Shown piece after piece: positions 34,768-43,206 of a stretch of 64,000 nucleotides of DNA. How positions within the stretch are numbered: position 1 is the stretch's first letter; each line of letters starts with the position of its first letter. The stretch lies in contig JBEIVB010000002.1 in assembly GCA_040374085.1 (NCBI GenBank), positions 19,515 through 83,514 on the forward strand, written 5' to 3'. The notes under the pieces were generated by a model, which worked only from the letters and a program-made list of their open reading frames with translations, searched no databases and was not told the origin of the DNA. A program made the translations under genes and the position numbers. Source of the DNA: JBEIVB01 sp040374085 (lineage in GTDB: Bacteria; Bacteroidota; Bacteroidia; UBA4408).

Positions 34768-35339
34768 ACTACCGATTGTTGTTGGCCTCAAAATCGCCGC
34801 GCCGCCAAGAGCTGATGCGCATTTTGGGCTATCCTTTTGAACTCAGATTAAAAGAGGTGGAAGAAGACTTCCCGGCCCACCTTAAGGGGCATGAGATTCC
34901 CCTGTTTTTGGCCGAGCACAAGGCAAGTGCTTTTCTGCCGGATTTGGCACCGGATGAGGTGGTGCTCACAGCCGATACCGTAGTGTGGATCGACGATGCC
35001 GTGCTCAACAAGCCCACAGATGCCGAAGATGCAGCCCGCATGCTGCGCAGCCTAAGCGGAAAAACGCATCAGGTGTTTACCGGGGTTGGCCTCACCAGCC
35101 ACGAAAAATCCATGCGGTTTTACGACCAAACCGATGTTACCTTCCGCTCTCTCTCCGAAGAGGAAATTCAGCATTACATAAAGGTTGCACAACCCTTTGA
35201 TAAAGCCGGAGCCTACGGGGCTCAAGATTGGATTGGGCTGGTGGGCATTGAACGGCTGGTAGGATCCTACTTCAACGTTATGGGCCTTCCTGTACACCTG
35301 GTTTACACGCATCTCAAATCCTTCGGTTTCGGCGTGTAG
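34764..35339 (+). CDS. maf: Maf family nucleoside triphosphate pyrophosphatase (dTTP/UTP type)
   Basis: The 191-residue protein has the family motifs ASKSPRR (8-14), VVLTADTVV and FDKAGAYGAQDW. Maf proteins hydrolyse non-canonical or excess nucleotides (dTTP, UTP, modified bases) to monophosphates. It is translationally coupled (ATGA) to the upstream membrane protein and lies 27 nt before another nucleotide pyrophosphohydrolase gene, which together suggests nucleotide-pool sanitation. Confidence 0.92.
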   Translation: MNYRLLLASKSPRRQELMRILGYPFELRLKEVEEDFPAHLKGHEIPLFLAEHKASAFLPDLAPDEVVLTADTVVWIDDAVLNKPTDAEDAARMLRSLSGKTHQVFTGVGLTSHEKSMRFYDQTDVTFRSLSEEEIQHYIKVAQPFDKAGAYGAQDWIGLVGIERLVGSYFNVMGLPVHLVYTHLKSFGFGV

Positions 35340-35366
35340 TTTTTCCATAAACATTGATTTTTTGTT

Positions 35367-35756
35367 ATGACCAACAACATTGAGCAAGTAGCGGAGTTTC
35401 ACACCCGCTTTCGCATTGCCAACAACGAGGCGCCCACCTTGCTTTCCGAGGAAGAAGCCCTGCTGAGGTTCAACCTGCTGAAAGAAGAAAACGAGGAATA
35501 CCTCGAAGCTTGCCGAAGCGGAAATATGGTGGAGATTGCCGATGCCCTGGGCGACATACTCTACATAGCCTTCGGAACCATCCTGCGCCACGGGCTTCAG
35601 GAGCACATACAGGCTGTATTCGATGAGATTCAACGCAGCAACCTCAGTAAGTTGGGATCGGATGGTCAACCCATTTACCGCGAAGACGGAAAGGTTTTAA
35701 AAGGTCCGGATTATACTCCACCCGACATTGCCAGAATTTTAGGAGTTAGCCGTTGA
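35367..35756 (+). CDS. MazG-like nucleoside triphosphate pyrophosphohydrolase
   Basis: The 129-residue all-alpha protein has the metal-binding pattern of the MazG/PRA-PH superfamily: LLKEENEEYLEAC and EIADALGDILYIAFG (ExxE...ExxD). The C-terminal PIYREDGKVLKGPDYTPPDIARIL is like that of stand-alone phosphoribosyl-ATP pyrophosphohydrolase relatives. Substrate unknown. It follows maf and its 3' end overlaps the convergent barrel gene by 11 nt. Confidence 0.85.
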   Translation: MTNNIEQVAEFHTRFRIANNEAPTLLSEEEALLRFNLLKEENEEYLEACRSGNMVEIADALGDILYIAFGTILRHGLQEHIQAVFDEIQRSNLSKLGSDGQPIYREDGKVLKGPDYTPPDIARILGVSR

Positions 35757-36342
35757 CCTTACCCTGATAGGAGCTGGAGAAGAAGAAGTCTAGGCGCAGT
35801 CCGGCGCAGGGGAAGGTGGGGTTGTAGGCCGCAAAAATGGAAAAACCCACGCCTAGGTCGTAGGCAATTTTTCGAATGGCCTGCCCTTCTGCATACAATC
35901 CAACCGACCGGTAGGGCGTGTTTTTAGACAGCCCCCACGCGTACGAAATGCCGCCTATGTAGGCAATGTTCAGGGCTTTGGTTTCGCGGCGGATGGAGTA
36001 GGCCAAGTGCAGATCGTTGAGGAAGTTCTCCGTGTAGTTTCCCCACAAAACAGGGGGAGGCTCGCTGCGCATGTATCCTATTTGGAAGTACTGTTTTCGG
36101 ATGCCAAAATTATAATTAATGGAAAATGGGATGCTGCGCTTGGTGGGGGCAGAAAAGGTTTGAGCAATGCCGGCTCCAAAACTTACGTAGTTGTTGTAGA
36201 GGCGAAAGCGGTCACCCTGAATGTTGCGTTCCAGGTCGCGTTCGCCTTTCTTAGTGGCTTCCGTATTGAGCTGTGCATGGCTTTGCACATGCAAGGCAAG
36301 CATCAATCCTGTGCATACCAGCAATTTTCCTGTTGTGCTCAT
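35746..36342 (-). CDS. Predicted outer-membrane beta-barrel protein
   Basis: The 198-residue protein has a signal peptide (LLVCTGLMLALHVQSHAQ). Strand-like segments follow (NYVSFGAGIAQTFS, PFSINYNFGIRKQYFQIGYM, LNIAYIGGISYAWGL), with AGLRLDFFFSSSYQ near the end. It is the last gene of a four-gene run in which every junction is a 4-nt ATGA overlap. No homologous family is recognised from sequence alone. Confidence 0.7.
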   Translation of the reverse strand: MSTTGKLLVCTGLMLALHVQSHAQLNTEATKKGERDLERNIQGDRFRLYNNYVSFGAGIAQTFSAPTKRSIPFSINYNFGIRKQYFQIGYMRSEPPPVLWGNYTENFLNDLHLAYSIRRETKALNIAYIGGISYAWGLSKNTPYRSVGLYAEGQAIRKIAYDLGVGFSIFAAYNPTFPCAGLRLDFFFSSSYQGKVNG

Positions 36343-37418
36343 GAATGGGTGCGAATGCGCGGATCGATCCAGGCATAGGCGAGGTCAACCAGCATGTTGA
36401 TGAGGACAAACAAAACCGAAACGGTGAGTACGGCTCCCATGACCATGGGCAGGTCCACCTGGTCGAGGGCATCTACCAGTTGCCTTCCCATGCCTTTCCA
36501 ACCGAAGATGTATTCCACAAAAACGGCCCCGGCCAAAAGGCTCGCGAACCATCCGGAAATGGCAGTAAGCACCGGACTGATGGAGTTTCGAAGGGCATGG
36601 CGCCAGATCACTTGTGTTGCAGTTAAGCCCTTTGCCCGTGCGGTGCGGATGAAGTCTTGAGACATGGTATTTAACAGGGCATTGCGCATGAGTTGGGTAA
36701 TAACAGCCAAGGGCCTTATTCCGAGTGTGAAGGCGGGCAAGATTAAGTTGGCCAGTGCCAGGCTGCGGCCTTCACCCATATCGTCCCACACCCATAAGCT
36801 TCCGGTTATAGGCAACCCGGTGTAGGGGGCCAATACAAAGGCAAAGATCCAAGCCACGAGTACGGCCACAAAAAACGAGGGTCCTGCCATACCCAGAGCA
36901 GATAGGGTAAGCAGGACTTTGTCGGGCCAGCGACCGTGGTAAAGTGCAGCCAATATGCCCATGCCCACACCCACCACGGTTGCCAAAACCATGGCTGCCA
37001 AAGCCAGAACGGCTGTTGCAGGCAAGGTTTCGGCCAGAATTTCGGAAACGTTTTTGCCGGTTTGATAAGATCTTCCCAGGTAAGGTGCCTTCAAACACAA
37101 GAACCAAGTATTGCTAAATGTTATGCAAAAGCCTCCATTCCGCTCTCTTGATTCATCATAATACAGCACCGCTTCCGGTGCATGGGAATAGATGGAGATG
37201 GGAGAGAGGTCGTTTAAATAACGTAGGTATTGTTGCCCCACCGGAAGGTCCAGACCCAGCTCGTGGCGCAGGAGGCGAATGCTGGCTTCATCGCTGCGCT
37301 GGCCCAACATCATGCGAGCCGGATCGCCGGGAACCATGTGGAAAAGTGCAAACAAAGTGCTGGCTACTCCCCACAAGACGAGAAAGGCATAGCCTATTTT
37401 GCGCAGGGCATGCTTCAT
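36339..37418 (-). CDS. Lone DppB/OppB-type ABC transporter permease
   Basis: The 359-residue protein has six likely helices. The first is YAFLVLWGVASTLFALFHMVPGDP, the usual DppB start. The EAA cytoplasmic loop is FIRTARAKGLTATQVIWRHALRNS, and DPRIR is near the end. It is longer than typical DppB (about 310-330), with an extra external loop around YDESRERNGGFCITFSNTWF. No DppC, ATPase or solute-binding gene is adjacent; partners must be encoded elsewhere. The start at 37418 was chosen because it forms an ATGA overlap and begins just before helix 1. Confidence 0.85.
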   Translation of the reverse strand: MKHALRKIGYAFLVLWGVASTLFALFHMVPGDPARMMLGQRSDEASIRLLRHELGLDLPVGQQYLRYLNDLSPISIYSHAPEAVLYYDESRERNGGFCITFSNTWFLCLKAPYLGRSYQTGKNVSEILAETLPATAVLALAAMVLATVVGVGMGILAALYHGRWPDKVLLTLSALGMAGPSFFVAVLVAWIFAFVLAPYTGLPITGSLWVWDDMGEGRSLALANLILPAFTLGIRPLAVITQLMRNALLNTMSQDFIRTARAKGLTATQVIWRHALRNSISPVLTAISGWFASLLAGAVFVEYIFGWKGMGRQLVDALDQVDLPMVMGAVLTVSVLFVLINMLVDLAYAWIDPRIRTHS

Positions 37419-38548
37419 GGGCGCGCAGACAGCTTGCCTTGTTCCCGAAGCTCGGCCCAGGTGGGCAGGTCGCGCCAAGCCCACATGGCTTTCACCACGC
37501 CTTTTTCTAATAACATCAGGCCCGGATTGGAGCGTATCATGGTTTTAAGGGCTGTTTCATCGCAGAAGTGGTAGGGATACATGGCCTGCACCTCGTGGCG
37601 GAAACGGTCCGCTTGCTGCGGAGGAGTAGCGGTTAGACCCATAAACAGTACCTTGTTTTTTTCGGCTTCCAGAGCCAAATCCGAGAGCTGCTTCTGAGGG
37701 TCTTTGGAGGCTTGGGTGAGGTCGTAGGCCACCACCAGCAGGGCGTAAGGTGCCTCCAGTACTTGATTGGTGAGGTTTTCTCCTTCGGCAGAGGTGATGC
37801 TGAAGTCGTGAATCTTGGGCTTGTCGCCTTCCTGTATGAGTTTGTTCTCGGTCTTCACCCATTTCCAGGTACTGTCTTGCCATGGATAGGTTTTGGTTGT
37901 GAAAGGTTTGGTGACCCCATCTTTTTCATAATACAAAATGGTTTCAAACACATCTTGCTTGGCGCCCGGAGGCAGTTGGGTATCGGTCACTAGGTTGGTG
38001 CCCACTTTGTATGGACGGAAATCCACAAACGGCAAATGGCGAATGGCGTAGATGTTTACCCAAAAGCTGAAGGCCAACCCCAGGAGCATGGTATAGTCTC
38101 CACGCCTACCGGCCAAAAGAGGCTCGATGCGGTTGCGGTTCCAGAAGATGGGAATGATCAGGAGTGTTAACCACACGTCTTTTTGAAAGCTCTGCCAAGG
38201 CTTTAGGTGAAGGGCGTCGCCAAAGCAACCGCAATCGGTTACCTTGTTGAAGTAGGCCGAATAGAAGGTTAAGAAGGTGAAGAACACGATCATGAGCAAC
38301 AGCAACCACGATATGAGGCGCATGCGAATGCCCAATAAGGTGCCCAACCCGCACACGATTTCAACAACGGTTAGCACCACAGAAAGGGAAAGGGAGGCAG
38401 GTTTTAGAAATTCCATTCCAAACACGGTAAAATACTCCGATAGTTTATAGGAGAATCCGAGTGGGTCGTTTGCCTTTATCAGACCCGATACAATGAAAAG
38501 TGCGCCGACCAAAATGCGGCATACCCAAGTTAATGCGCGTGCTTTCAT
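37415..38548 (-). CDS. BT_3928-type membrane protein: DoxX/MauE domain plus thioredoxin-like domain
   Basis: The 377-residue protein has an N-terminal four-helix DoxX/MauE domain (LVGALFIVSGLIKANDPLGFSYKL, with the conserved VTDCGCFGDALHLKPWQ loop) and a membrane hairpin to about residue 175. A periplasmic thioredoxin-like region follows (YALLVVAYDLTQASKDPQK ... FMGLTATPP ... GLMLLEKGVVKAMW). That region has no CxxC. MauE relatives carry electrons or assist disulfide chemistry. ATGA overlaps tie it to both neighbours. Confidence 0.85.
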   Translation of the reverse strand: MKARALTWVCRILVGALFIVSGLIKANDPLGFSYKLSEYFTVFGMEFLKPASLSLSVVLTVVEIVCGLGTLLGIRMRLISWLLLLMIVFFTFLTFYSAYFNKVTDCGCFGDALHLKPWQSFQKDVWLTLLIIPIFWNRNRIEPLLAGRRGDYTMLLGLAFSFWVNIYAIRHLPFVDFRPYKVGTNLVTDTQLPPGAKQDVFETILYYEKDGVTKPFTTKTYPWQDSTWKWVKTENKLIQEGDKPKIHDFSITSAEGENLTNQVLEAPYALLVVAYDLTQASKDPQKQLSDLALEAEKNKVLFMGLTATPPQQADRFRHEVQAMYPYHFCDETALKTMIRSNPGLMLLEKGVVKAMWAWRDLPTWAELREQGKLSARP

Positions 38549-39099
38549 GCGTGTGTTTGTTCGTTTTCGTTGAGTTTGATTAGGGCAAAGGCCGCGTAGT
38601 TGAGCATGTCTTGATAGTTCGCCTCCACCCCTTCCGAGGCCAGGGTTTTCCCTTTATTGTCTTCAATTTGCTTGGTACGCAGCAGTTTCATGAGGATGAG
38701 GTCGGTGAGGCTGCTGATGCGCATGTCGCGCCAGGCTTCACCGTAGTCGTGATTTTTGCGCTGCATCAGACGCTGGGCTTCACCCGCATGTTGATCGTAT
38801 AACCGCATGCTTTCCTCTAGGCTGAGGTCGGCATCCTGCCCGGCTTTCAGTTGCAGCTGTATCAAGGCAATGATGGCATAATTCACTATGCCCTGAAACT
38901 CGCCGGCAATGCCTTCATCTACCTGGCGCGTTCCCTTTTCTTGCAGGGTGCGGATGCGCTGGGCCTTGATGAAGATCTGATCGGTTAGGGAGCTGGGGCG
39001 AAGAATGCGCCAAGCACTGCCGTAGTCGTGCATTTTCTTGAGAAACAAAGCACGGCACTCGGCAATTACCGAGCCATATTGTTGTAGGGTATTTTCCAT
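38545..39099 (-). CDS. DUF1599 protein with two tandem DUF1599 units
   Basis: The 184-residue cytoplasmic protein is an internal duplication. Unit 1 contains KKMHDYGSAWRILRPSSLTDQI and ends FQGIVNYAIIALIQLQL. Unit 2 contains QRKNHDYGEAWRDMRISSLTDL and ends YQDMLNYAAFALIKL. The HDYGxAWR...SSLTD motif is conserved in both. DUF1599 (Pfam PF07659) has been described as a nucleotide-modification-associated domain, but its activity is not established here. The ATG at 39099 was chosen because a -7 box ends 8 nt upstream. It heads the coupled four-gene run. Confidence 0.85.
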   Translation of the reverse strand: MENTLQQYGSVIAECRALFLKKMHDYGSAWRILRPSSLTDQIFIKAQRIRTLQEKGTRQVDEGIAGEFQGIVNYAIIALIQLQLKAGQDADLSLEESMRLYDQHAGEAQRLMQRKNHDYGEAWRDMRISSLTDLILMKLLRTKQIEDNKGKTLASEGVEANYQDMLNYAAFALIKLNENEQTHA

Positions 39100-39107
39100 G
39101 GGCTGAG

Positions 39108-39115
39108 CAAAAATA
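39108..39115 (-). promoter_or_regulatory. Predicted -7 promoter box of the DUF1599 operon
   Basis: TATTTTTG on the minus strand is an exact TAnnTTTG match, 8 nt before the ATG at 39099. TTTG at 39142-39139 is 23 nt upstream. It separates this operon from folD. Confidence 0.5.
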
Positions 39116-39165
39116 AGCCCTTGGTTGATAAACGCGTGCAAAAGAAACCTAAAGGGCGAAAGGGA

Positions 39166-40065
39166 TTATCTTTTGGGGTAGAAAGTGCCTCTTGCTGCGT
39201 CTAAGGTGTTGGCCAGGAGACTAACGATGGTCATGGGGCCAACGCCGCCCGGGACAGGGGTAATGCGGCTGCAGATGGGCAATACGGCTTCGTAGTCCAC
39301 ATCGCCGCACAGCTTGTAGCCTTTGGGCAGGGACGCATCGGGTATGCGGTGTATGCCCACGTCGATCACCACCGCGCCTTCGCGCACGTGCTGAGGCCCA
39401 ATGAAAAGGGGCTTGCCTAAGGCAGCCACTAAGATGTCGGCAGTGCTGCAAAGGGTTTCCAAGTCCTTGGTTTTGCTGTGGCAAAGGGTAACGGTGCAAT
39501 TGCCCGGGTTGGAGTTACGCGCCAGCAAGATGCTCACCGGCGACCCTACAATGTGGCTTCTGCCCACCACCACAACGTGCTGGCCCTCTGTGGCGATGCC
39601 GGAATGCTCCAACATTTTTACGATTCCAAAGGGTGTGGCGGGCAAAAACGCCGGCAGATTCAGAGCCATGCGCCCAATGTTCGATGGGTGAAAGCCATCT
39701 ACATCTTTGCTGGGTAAAATAGACTCAACTACATGCAGTTCCGAGATGTGACGGGGCAAGGGAAGCTGAACAATAAATCCATCGATCTCCGGATCTTGAT
39801 TGAGCTTGTTTATTTTCCCCATCAGCTGCTCTTCGGTAATGGTACTTGTGCACCGCACTAAGCTCGAGGTGAAGCCAACGGTCTCGCACATGCGATGTTT
39901 GTTGGCAACATAGGTTTCGCTCGCACCATCGTTCCCAATCAGGACCGCACTCAAGTGGGGACGCTTGCCTCCACGATCTACCCACTCTTTGGTTTGCTGG
40001 GCAATGTCTTGTATGAGTGCCTCTGATATGGCTTTGCCATCGATGTGTTTGGGATTGCCTGACAT
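39166..40065 (-). CDS. folD: Bifunctional methylenetetrahydrofolate dehydrogenase/cyclohydrolase
   Basis: The 299-residue protein has SAVLIGNDGASETYVANKHR with the catalytic lysine, GFIVQLPLPRH, and the NADP-binding segment VVVVGRSHIVGSPVSILLAR. PVPGGVGPMTIVSLLANT is the classic FolD C-terminal signature. It interconverts methylene-, methenyl- and formyl-THF. A GTG one codon upstream is possible, but the ATG at 40065 is preferred. It follows ffh by 20 nt. Confidence 0.95.
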   Translation of the reverse strand: MSGNPKHIDGKAISEALIQDIAQQTKEWVDRGGKRPHLSAVLIGNDGASETYVANKHRMCETVGFTSSLVRCTSTITEEQLMGKINKLNQDPEIDGFIVQLPLPRHISELHVVESILPSKDVDGFHPSNIGRMALNLPAFLPATPFGIVKMLEHSGIATEGQHVVVVGRSHIVGSPVSILLARNSNPGNCTVTLCHSKTKDLETLCSTADILVAALGKPLFIGPQHVREGAVVIDVGIHRIPDASLPKGYKLCGDVDYEAVLPICSRITPVPGGVGPMTIVSLLANTLDAARGTFYPKR

Positions 40066-40085
40066 CACGTTGTTTTATAATACAA

Positions 40086-41432
40086 TTATCGTTTTTGCAT
40101 GTTGGGCATGTTCCGCATCATTTTCGCCATTTGCTCACGATCTCCCATCATGCGCATCATCTTGCGCATGTCTTCAAACTGCTTCAACATTTTGTTCACT
40201 TCTTGTATGGATTGTCCGCTGCCTTTTGAAATGCGCATCCTCCTGCTTCCATTCAACAACTCGGGTTGTTCTCTTTCTGCCGGTGTCATGCTGAAGATAA
40301 TGGCCTCTATGCCCTTAAAGGCATCCTCGTTGATGTCGAGATCTTTGGCCATCTTGCCCATTCCCGGAATCATGCCCATAAGATCTTTGATGTTGCCCAT
40401 CTTTTTGATTTGCTGGAGTTGACCCAGAAAATCATTGAAGTTGAATTGATTCTTGGCAATTTTCTTTTGAAGTTTACGGGCCTCTTCCTCGTTGAACTGC
40501 TCGCGCGCCCGCTCCACCAACGATACCACGTCGCCCATGCCCAGAATCCGGTCGGCCATGCGCTCGGGATAGAAGACATCGAGGGCATCCATTTTTTCGC
40601 CGGTACCCACAAACTTAATGGGCTTGTCTACCACGGCACGAATGGATAGGGCTGCTCCACCGCGGGTATCGCCGTCGAGTTTGGTGAGCACAACGCCATC
40701 AAAATTCAATCGGTCGTTGAAGGCTTTGGCGGTGTTTACTGCGTCCTGCCCGGTCATGGAGTCCACCACAAACAGGGTCTCTGAAGGACGAATGGCCTGC
40801 TTTACTCGGGCAATCTCCTGCATCATCTCTTCGTCGATGGCAAGGCGACCGGCCGTATCTACTAAAACAACTTGTATGTTGTTGTTCTTGGCATGTTCAA
40901 TGGCTCGGGTGGCAATGTCAACGGGATCTTTGGAAGATGTATCGGCAAAGACTTCGATGCCCAGTTGAGCCCCTAGGGTTTGCAATTGGTTGATGGCGGC
41001 CGGACGGTACACGTCGCAGGCTACCAGCAAAACCGATTTTCCCTTTTTTGTTTTTATAAGATTGGCGAGTTTGCCGGAAAAGGTAGTTTTTCCCGAGCCT
41101 TGCAAGCCGCTCATCAAGACCACAGCGGGTTTTCCGGGCTCGCCTTTTAGGTTGATCTCGGCACTCTGTCCACCCATTAGCGCCGTAAGCTCTTCGTGGG
41201 TTATCTTAATCATGAGCTGCCCAGGAGAAATGGCGGTAAGCACCTGCTGTCCGAGGGCCTTAGTTTTTACGGACTCGGTAAATTGCTTGGCAATTTTATA
41301 ATTAACGTCTGCATCGAGCAAGGCTTTGCGCACCTCTTTTAAGGTCTCGGCAACGTTGATGTCGCTGATTTGGCCTTGCCCTTTCAGCACCTTGAACGCG
41401 CGCTCAAATTTTTCGCTTAGATTTTCAAACAT
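40086..41432 (-). CDS. ffh: Signal recognition particle protein (SRP54 homologue)
   Basis: The 448-residue GTPase binds SRP RNA and signal sequences. It has an N domain, the P-loop GLQGSGKTTFSGKLA, VLVDTAGRLAIDEEM and VLTKLDGDTRGGAAL. A methionine-rich M domain follows (GMGKMAKDLDINEDAF, SRRMRISKGSGQSIQEVN), with a short Met-rich tail (MMRMMGDREQMAKMM). It is complete. A -7 box lies upstream and folD follows in the same direction. Confidence 0.96.
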   Translation of the reverse strand: MFENLSEKFERAFKVLKGQGQISDINVAETLKEVRKALLDADVNYKIAKQFTESVKTKALGQQVLTAISPGQLMIKITHEELTALMGGQSAEINLKGEPGKPAVVLMSGLQGSGKTTFSGKLANLIKTKKGKSVLLVACDVYRPAAINQLQTLGAQLGIEVFADTSSKDPVDIATRAIEHAKNNNIQVVLVDTAGRLAIDEEMMQEIARVKQAIRPSETLFVVDSMTGQDAVNTAKAFNDRLNFDGVVLTKLDGDTRGGAALSIRAVVDKPIKFVGTGEKMDALDVFYPERMADRILGMGDVVSLVERAREQFNEEEARKLQKKIAKNQFNFNDFLGQLQQIKKMGNIKDLMGMIPGMGKMAKDLDINEDAFKGIEAIIFSMTPAEREQPELLNGSRRMRISKGSGQSIQEVNKMLKQFEDMRKMMRMMGDREQMAKMMRNMPNMQKR

Positions 41433-41451
41433 GGTATGGAAAATAGGTGTG

Positions 41452-41459
41452 CAAAGATA
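41452..41459 (-). promoter_or_regulatory. Predicted -7 promoter box of ffh
   Basis: TATCTTTG on the minus strand is an exact TAnnTTTG match, 19 nt before the ATG at 41432. Confidence 0.5.
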
Positions 41460-41501
41460 GGAAAGTACAGGCCGCAGTTTGGTGTGGATTCACCGCAAAA
41501 A

Positions 41502-41533
41502 AAAAGATGCCCCCCGTTTGGAAGGCATCTTTT
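41502..41533 (-). terminator. Intrinsic terminator of pckA
   Basis: Ten-base arms AAAAGATGCC (41502-41511) and GGCATCTTTT (41524-41533) form a hairpin. On the minus strand a run of T follows. It lies 22 nt after the pckA stop. Confidence 0.8.
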
Positions 41534-41554
41534 AGAGCATGCATTGGGTTGGCT

Positions 41555-43168
41555 TTACGCGTTGACGGCAACTTGAGGTGCAGCAGCTAAAATCTCTGCG
41601 TTGGCGTTGGCCGCGTACTGCTCGAAATTCTTGATGAAAGAAGCCGCCAGGCTCTTGGCTTTTGCATCGTATGCCGCGCCGTCTTCCCAAGTGGCTTTTG
41701 GGTTGAGCAACTCGCTGGGCACATCGGGGCAAGTGGTGGGGTAGTGCAGGTTAAACACCGGCAAGACTTCATACTTGGCGTTGTTGAGCGAGCCGTTGAG
41801 GGCTGCGGTAATCAGAGCGCGGGTGTAAGACAGCTTAATGCGGCTTCCCACACCAAACGATCCGCCCGACCAACCGGTGTTTACCAACCATACGTTGATG
41901 TCGGAACCTTCTAGTTTTTTACCCAAAAGCTCGGCATAGCGCGTTGGATGGAGCGGAAGGAACACTTTTCCGAAGCAAGCTGAAAAGGTTAAGGTGGGTT
42001 CTGTTACGCCAATTTCGGTGCCCGCCACCTTTGCCGTGTATCCGCTGATGAAGTGGTACATGGCCTGACCCTTAGTGAGTTTGGAGATGGGTGGCAACAC
42101 GCCGTTGGCGTCGCAGGTGAGGAAGAAAATATTTTTTGGAGCCGGACCAACCGACGGTTCTACCGCATTGTCGATGTGGTAGATGGGGTAAGCCACTCGG
42201 GTGTTTTCCGTTTTGCTGATGTTGTGAAAATCTACTTCTCCGAACTGGTTCTTAAACTCGATGTTTTCGAGCATGGCACCAAAGCGTATGGCGTTGTAGA
42301 TCTGCGGCTCTTTTTCCTGGGTAAGGTCAACGCACTTAGCGTAGCAACCTCCTTCGAAGTTGAACACGCCGTGGTCGCTCCAGCCGTGCTCATCGTCGCC
42401 GATGAGGCCACGGTTGGGATCGGCAGAAAGTGTGGTTTTACCGGTTCCCGACAGACCGAAGAACAGTGCGGTGTCTCCATCTTTGCCCAAATTGGCGGAG
42501 CAGTGCATGGAAAGAACGCCATTGCGGTGGGGCAAAAGGTAGTTCAACAAGGAGAAGATTCCTTTTTTGATTTCGCCTGTGTATGCGGTGCCCCCAATGA
42601 GGATGCACTTACGGGTTAAATTTAATACGGCAAAGTTATGCTGACGGGTTCCGTCGATGGCGGGGTCGGCTTTGAAGCCCGGTGCGCAGATGATGTGCCA
42701 GTCGGGATCGAAACGCATCAGCTCATCCTCAGTTGGGCGAAGGAAAAGGTTGTGGGCAAACAGGTTGCTCCAGGGGAATTCAGTCACCACACGGATGTTT
42801 AAGCGGTAGGCCGGATCGGCGCAGGCATAAGCATCGCGCACATACACCTCTTTGCCTGCCAGGTAGGCACACATGCGGTTGTGCAGGATTTCGAAGCGCT
42901 GGGCATCAAATGGGATGTTTACATCGCCCCACCAAACGGAATCTTCGGTTTGCGCATCCTTAACGATGAATTTGTCTTTGGGTGAGCGCCCGGTAAATTC
43001 GCCCGTGTCAACGGCCAAAGCTCCGGTGTTGCTCAATACCCCTTCCCCCCGTACAATGGTTTCTTCAACCAGCTCGGCCGGACTCAAGTTCCAGTAAGCT
43101 GCCTCCACATGGCTTAATCCCAGCTGAGCCAAGGATGCATGCGGTGCTTTGGTGCCATAATCGTTCAT
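41555..43168 (-). CDS. pckA: Phosphoenolpyruvate carboxykinase (ATP)
   Basis: PckA converts oxaloacetate and ATP to PEP and CO2 in gluconeogenesis. The 537-residue protein has the kinase P-loop GLSGTGKTTLSADPNRGLIGDDEHGW, the metal-binding segment around MHCSANLGKDGD, and FTGRSPKDKFIV near the N-terminus, all typical of the ATP-dependent type. The ATG at 43168 is used; a TTG two codons upstream is less likely. It is flanked by its own terminator and promoter, so probably monocistronic. Confidence 0.96.
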   Translation of the reverse strand: MNDYGTKAPHASLAQLGLSHVEAAYWNLSPAELVEETIVRGEGVLSNTGALAVDTGEFTGRSPKDKFIVKDAQTEDSVWWGDVNIPFDAQRFEILHNRMCAYLAGKEVYVRDAYACADPAYRLNIRVVTEFPWSNLFAHNLFLRPTEDELMRFDPDWHIICAPGFKADPAIDGTRQHNFAVLNLTRKCILIGGTAYTGEIKKGIFSLLNYLLPHRNGVLSMHCSANLGKDGDTALFFGLSGTGKTTLSADPNRGLIGDDEHGWSDHGVFNFEGGCYAKCVDLTQEKEPQIYNAIRFGAMLENIEFKNQFGEVDFHNISKTENTRVAYPIYHIDNAVEPSVGPAPKNIFFLTCDANGVLPPISKLTKGQAMYHFISGYTAKVAGTEIGVTEPTLTFSACFGKVFLPLHPTRYAELLGKKLEGSDINVWLVNTGWSGGSFGVGSRIKLSYTRALITAALNGSLNNAKYEVLPVFNLHYPTTCPDVPSELLNPKATWEDGAAYDAKAKSLAASFIKNFEQYAANANAEILAAAPQVAVNA

Positions 43169-43198
43169 GGGCAATGAAAAATGTTTGGTTTAGACCGA

Positions 43199-43206
43199 CA
43201 AAAATA
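43199..43206 (-). promoter_or_regulatory. Predicted -7 promoter box of pckA
   Basis: TATTTTTG on the minus strand is an exact TAnnTTTG match, 30 nt before the ATG at 43168. Confidence 0.5.
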
